Shown: positions 61,206 through 64,000 of the stretch, piece by piece
Layout of the letters: every line of letters begins with the position of its first letter
Numbering within the stretch: position 1 is the first letter of the stretch
Source: Brenneria alni
GTDB lineage: Bacteria > Pseudomonadota > Gammaproteobacteria > Enterobacterales > Enterobacteriaceae
Direction: 5' to 3'
Length of the DNA: 64,000 bases
Assembly: GCF_003666245.1 (NCBI RefSeq)
Contig: NZ_MJLZ01000003.1
Location: 115,869 to 179,868, forward strand
Made by a program: the position numbers and the translations under genes
Notes under the pieces: generated by a model
Databases searched by the model: none
The model's input: the letters and a program-made list of their open reading frames with translations, nothing else
What the model was told of the DNA's origin: nothing

Positions 61206-61681
61206 AGTCGGTGATTTTAATCGGAAAGCGCTGGCAATCGAGGTTGACAGCTACCGACCCTGAGGTGACTTAATTTTATACAATGGTGCGAAAGCCTGAC
61301 TCGAAAATAATTATATTATTATGTTTTTTAAAATCACGATGATTTCATCGACTACCATATTGACTCCAGCGTGCTTTATACAACGCTATTTTGGACACTT
61401 TTTGGAGAGGCTGTCGCATAGATAAGAAGGAGTATAATCTCCCCTTACTGACAAGAGAGGCCAGTAAATTTGACAGACTAATAAGTACGAGAAACCGGCA
61501 CGCAAACTTTACAGTGGGCGATAACTATTGGGTAGACATTCTAACAGTTTGTATCCTAACCTACGGACAATAGGTCAATAAGGATAAAAATCAGCTTGTG
61601 AACATGAGAAGCTAACCATCGCGCAATTCCACTCAAAAGTAGCTATGGACCTCCACAACGTCTATCTAAAGGAGGTTTTGA
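61206..61681. other. A/T-rich region between the aldolase remnant and the accessory operon
   Basis: Nearly 500 bp without a supportable gene. One open frame (61391-61573) has no RBS or recognisable product. The composition is A/T-rich, with tracts such as AATAATTATATTATTATG near 61305. AGTATAAT near 61430 is -10-like. A minus-strand coding-like tail (VAVNLDCQRFPIKITDYVK) is open just upstream of the aldolase remnant, about 61195-61255. It may be a second decayed fragment; I cannot name it. Confidence 0.4.
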
Positions 61682-61735
61682 ATGCAAGATCTGCCAAAGC
61701 TTGACTTATCTTGTTTTTTTTCCTTTCTGGCTTGA
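61682..61735 (+). CDS. 17-codon orphan ORF with a strong Shine-Dalgarno
   Basis: ATG at 61682 follows AAAGGAGG with ideal spacing (6 nt after GGAGG), the best ribosome-binding site in this zone. The product is MQDLPKLDLSCFFSFLA. It ends 59 nt before the next gene's ATG. It could be a leader peptide for the downstream operon, a small protein, or the truncated 5' end of a lost gene cut at the TTTTTTT/CTGGCT junction repeated at 63742. I do not recognise it. Confidence 0.4.
   Translation: MQDLPKLDLSCFFSFLA
61715..61732 (+). repeat. Left copy of a direct repeat flanking the two-gene module
   Basis: TTTTTTTCCTTTCTGGCT at 61715-61732 recurs with one mismatch as TTTTTTTCTTTTCTGGCT at 63742-63759. 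The two copies bracket the accessory operon at 61795-63599. The T-rich composition lowers the weight of the match. Confidence 0.45.
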
Positions 61736-61794
61736 CTCATTCTAATTTTCACCATAAATTTTGGTTTACGATTACGAAAAAAGGCCAACTAGTA

Positions 61795-62466
61795 ATGTCC
61801 ACACCTCATCCTCAGCATTTTGAGCAGGTACTTACTGAAGAGCGTTTAAATGTCTTAGCAAAAGCGCTGCTTGAAGAATGTTACACAACGGAAGATGACC
61901 TACAATCTACATACGATTCTGGGTACTCACGAGGTTGTACTCGTTTTGACAGACAAAAAAATAAGCTGAAGTTACTAGCACTGAAATACAACTGGCTAAC
62001 AATCTCTGATGGCAGTAATCGGTTAGTTATGTCAATTGAAGGGCTTCCATTCCGTTTTGCTCGTGATGAGCATAAGTCTCCTCGTAAACCCGCTACTTTA
62101 TTGGTATCTGGCACAGAGGCAATCCAGAGAGAGAAATTCATCATCGAAAGCCAGATGGAAATGGATTTTGATGGTTCTTCTTGCAGTGAACAGGCTAGAA
62201 AACCTTCAGTTTGGCGCTTTTTTGTCGAAGTAAGTGAAAGTCTGGAAGATGAACGTGATTACAATATTTACTTTGTTGGCTTTAATGAGTTAAAAGAAGC
62301 GGTTTGCGTTTGGGAATACGCTAACAAGGTTGCCTTTGCAACCAGTGTTGATGACACGGAACATGAAGCTGTTGAGCTTTCCCCTGCTGTGGCCAAAGTG
62401 CCTCAGAAAAGTGTGAAAAAACAAGTTAACGATAAACTCGATGAAGATTCACCAGATGACCAATGA
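61795..62466 (+). CDS. Unrecognised 223-aa partner protein of the XRE-ImmA gene
   Basis: I do not recognise this protein. It starts MSTPHPQHFEQVLTEERLNV and is soluble, with no signal or membrane segment. The N-terminal half (about 8-75) is helical and charged (CTRFDRQKNKLKLLALKYNW). The middle (about 80-190) looks alpha/beta, with FRFARDEHKSPRKPATLL and VWRFFVEVSESLEDERDYNIYF; the tail (about 195-223) is lysine then Asp/Glu-rich and probably disordered. It overlaps the downstream gene by ATGA, so the pair is an operon. Codon use is more A/T-rich than in the backbone. Roles as toxin, substrate or target of the metallopeptidase are all open. The start could also lie upstream. Confidence 0.75.
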   Translation: MSTPHPQHFEQVLTEERLNVLAKALLEECYTTEDDLQSTYDSGYSRGCTRFDRQKNKLKLLALKYNWLTISDGSNRLVMSIEGLPFRFARDEHKSPRKPATLLVSGTEAIQREKFIIESQMEMDFDGSSCSEQARKPSVWRFFVEVSESLEDERDYNIYFVGFNELKEAVCVWEYANKVAFATSVDDTEHEAVELSPAVAKVPQKSVKKQVNDKLDEDSPDDQ

Positions 62467-63599
62467 AAAAAGTTAAGTTCGATAGCGAATTTATCGGCTA
62501 CAACATCAAATTAGCTCGCTTAATAAGCGGGCTAACTTTATCTGACATCGCTGATAGTGTCGGTAAATCTAAGCAATTCATCCATCAACTTGAAACTGGA
62601 GTTAAGCACCCTACGGATGAGTTACTTGATACCCTTGGTACATTGCTGCATGTCCGGCCTAAATTTTTTTATACGCCTCATTCATCAGTTTTGGATGACG
62701 AAAGTGTACATTTCAGAAGTAACAGGACAGCGAAACAAGTATCCAGATTAAGAGCAAAAGCTAGCATTGATCTCTTCATGAGATTGATCACCCTGTTAGA
62801 AAATTACCTCACTTTTCCAAGTGTGGATTTTCCATCAAGTAAGAAGGTCGTTGAAACTGCAAGTGATGTAGAGCAGGCTGCTGAATATACAAGAAACTAT
62901 TGGCAGTTAGGATTCGGCCCTATATCTAATACGACTCGTTTGGTCGAACGTTCCGGTGCAGTTGTAACATTCTTCCGAGGAATATCTTCTGATGTTGATG
63001 CACTTTCAAGTGTAATCAGAAGGCCAATCATTGTTAGAAATGATGCCAAAGATAGCCCAGGACGCCTGAGATTTGATATAGCCCATGAGCTTGGTCACTT
63101 GGTTATGCATCAAGGTATTCAGACCGGTTGCAAGCTCACAGAGTCTCAAGCAAACCGTTTTGCCAGTGCTTTTCTTCTGCCAAGAACAGTATTCATAAAA
63201 GAGTTCAAGGTTGGAGCAAGAATGGATTGGCGTATGCTTTCAGAACTTAAAGGACGCTGGGGGGTAAGCAAAGCTGCTCTGTTATACCGAGCAAGGCAAC
63301 TTGATCTACTGACTGAGGCCAAATACACCTCTCATATCATTACGCTTAAGAAATACGAGGCAAAAAAAGAGAAGGACGATTACCTCATCCCGTTTGAGCG
63401 CTCGGAGCTAATAGTCAACGCAATCCAGAATTATTTATCGGCATACAACAAAACGGTGGATGATTTACTTAACGAACTCTTAGTCGATGATGTCGTCATC
63501 AACCAAATTTTGGATTTTGACATTAACTCTCTGAGAGTCATTGAATCACCGCACTCAAATGTCATTCCGTTCTCAAGATATAGGAACCGACGCCCTTAG
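62463..63599 (+). CDS. XRE-family HTH fused to an ImmA/IrrE (COG2856) metallopeptidase
   Basis: A 378-aa protein with an N-terminal XRE helix-turn-helix (about 13-68; SGLTLSDIADSVGKSKQFIHQLETG). The ImmA/IrrE zinc-peptidase domain (about 130-290) carries HELGH at 209-213 in FDIAHELGHLVMHQ, with the third-ligand region ESQANRFASAFLLP (Glu227). The C-terminal ~90 residues are helical. Relatives cleave or displace repressors (ImmA-ImmR, IrrE-DdrO) or act as antitoxin-like regulators. Both DNA-binding and catalytic residues look intact. It overlaps the upstream gene by 4 nt and is followed by a terminator and an IS66-type element. Confidence 0.88.
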   Translation: MKKVKFDSEFIGYNIKLARLISGLTLSDIADSVGKSKQFIHQLETGVKHPTDELLDTLGTLLHVRPKFFYTPHSSVLDDESVHFRSNRTAKQVSRLRAKASIDLFMRLITLLENYLTFPSVDFPSSKKVVETASDVEQAAEYTRNYWQLGFGPISNTTRLVERSGAVVTFFRGISSDVDALSSVIRRPIIVRNDAKDSPGRLRFDIAHELGHLVMHQGIQTGCKLTESQANRFASAFLLPRTVFIKEFKVGARMDWRMLSELKGRWGVSKAALLYRARQLDLLTEAKYTSHIITLKKYEAKKEKDDYLIPFERSELIVNAIQNYLSAYNKTVDDLLNELLVDDVVINQILDFDINSLRVIESPHSNVIPFSRYRNRRP

Positions 63600-63715
63600 A
63601 CTTGTGTACATTCGGAATCGAAGTGAAAAGGTAACTTACTGTTATTCATTGATTTCATTGTTATGGCAACGAATTCTTGGTGAGAGCGTTCAGAATTCTG
63701 AGTCAGACACCAATG

Positions 63716-63748
63716 CCCATAATGCCTCGTTCCAATGTGGGTTTTTTT
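63716..63748 (+). terminator. Probable terminator of the two-gene module
   Basis: CCCATAAT (63716-63723) pairs with AATGTGGG (63734-63741) with one wobble and one mismatch, followed by seven Ts. It lies about 115 nt after the metallopeptidase stop. The T-tract starts the right copy of the direct repeat also found at 61715. Confidence 0.5.
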
Positions 63749-63759
63749 CTTTTCTGGCT
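63742..63759 (+). repeat. Right copy of the direct repeat flanking the two-gene module
   Basis: TTTTTTTCTTTTCTGGCT; one mismatch from 61715-61732. Both copies happen to encode FFSFLA in a local forward frame, which suggests shared descent rather than a chance T-run, but the evidence is thin. Confidence 0.4.
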
Positions 63760-63791
63760 ATGGTAGCTTTCTGGTAGTTGCAGGATGTTAG

Positions 63792-64000
63792 GTAAGCGTC
63801 CGGCGAACTCACATTGCGCGACTGAAGTAACATTATAGACTGGTCGGTATCAGCTAAAGCTATTTTCGGCGTAAGGCAACAGTTCGCTGATCCGGTTGTT
63901 GGGCCAGATAGGCAAGCGCGTTAATACGTCACGCAGCCAGATATACGGGTCGTGGCCGTTGAGTTTCGCGGTTTCCAGCAGACTCAGGATAGACGCCATC
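63792..64000 (-). mobile_element. IS66-family insertion sequence, one end only
   Basis: The element end is marked by GTAAGCGTCCGGCGAACTC at 63792, which fits the GTAAGCG start of IS66-family inverted repeats. The transposase gene lies just inside on the minus strand. IS66 elements make 8-bp target duplications, so GATGTTAG (63784-63791) would be the duplicated target if the element is intact; the other end lies outside the window. Confidence 0.85.
63850..64000 (-). CDS. tnpC: IS66-family transposase (TnpC), C-terminal end
   Basis: The last ~50 codons of the DDE transposase are visible: SILSLLETAKLNGHDPY, IWLRDVLTRLPIWPNN and SELLPYAENSFS, with a TGA stop at 63850-63852. This is the conserved IS66 C-terminal region. 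The catalytic domain lies beyond position 64000, so intactness cannot be judged. Confidence 0.9.
   Translation of the reverse strand, partial: MASILSLLETAKLNGHDPYIWLRDVLTRLPIWPNNRISELLPYAENSFS

Noticed and set aside
63541..63777. A 78-aa frame overlapping the end of the metallopeptidase gene
   Set aside because: Starts inside the gene, runs through the terminator and has no recognisable features.

Overview
The window is a chromosomal segment of a Gram-negative enterobacterium. Almost every gene has a clear E. coli counterpart, and gene order follows the E. coli 67-72 min region: lpt-kds-mla-murA-degS/Q-rplM/rpsI-ssp-glt-arcB-mtgA-dolP-diaA-lpoA-rnpB, then tolC-nudF-cpdA-parE-parC-plsC-ftsP. 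A butanediol dehydrogenase gene beside gltD, the protein divergence and the intergenic repeats suggest a plant-associated member of the Pectobacteriaceae (Pectobacterium, Dickeya or Brenneria type). That placement is inference, not proof.

Layout. 1-4136 (minus): LPS transport (lptB, lptA, lptC), KDO synthesis (kdsC, kdsD) and a Ca/Na exchanger (yrbG). 4431-9263 (plus): the mlaFEDCB phospholipid transporter, ibaG and murA. 9329-12642 (minus): periplasmic proteases degS and degQ, then zapG. 12864-16635 (plus): zapE, rplM-rpsI, sspA-sspB. 16963-23784 (minus): budC and glutamate synthase gltBD. 24435-29445 (plus): yhcC, arcB, elbB-mtgA. 29531-33147 (minus): dolP, diaA, yraN, lpoA, divergent from rsmI and the RNase P RNA gene rnpB. 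34703-39370: ygiD, then ygiC, ygiB and tolC on the minus strand. 39712-44299 (plus): nudF-yqiB-cpdA-yqiA and parE. Then mdaB, a Fur-box-linked haem-type TonB receptor, parC, plsC, ftsP. From 52706 the content is more accessory: a PfkB kinase/NCS1 permease pair with a GntR regulator, dkgA, yghB, metC, yaiW.

From 60784 to the right edge lies a small accessory zone: a frame-shifted aldolase remnant, a 17-codon orphan ORF with a strong Shine-Dalgarno, a two-gene operon (unrecognised 223-aa protein plus an XRE-ImmA/IrrE metallopeptidase), and the end of an IS66-type insertion sequence.

Most of the window serves envelope building and stress response. LptA/B/C, KdsC/D, Mla, MurA, LpoA, MtgA, DolP, DegS/Q, FtsP, PlsC and TolC make, maintain or police the cell wall and outer membrane. 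The rest is core information processing: topoisomerase IV, ribosomal proteins, RsmI, RNase P and DiaA.

The most unusual feature is intergenic. Three copies of a 114-117 bp imperfect palindrome (16683, 35533, 37800) each sit between two copies of the local terminator hairpin. The hairpin sequence differs from locus to locus but is the same, or nearly so, on both sides of each element. A second repeat family starts exactly at terminator T-tracts (10501, 15121, 37680).
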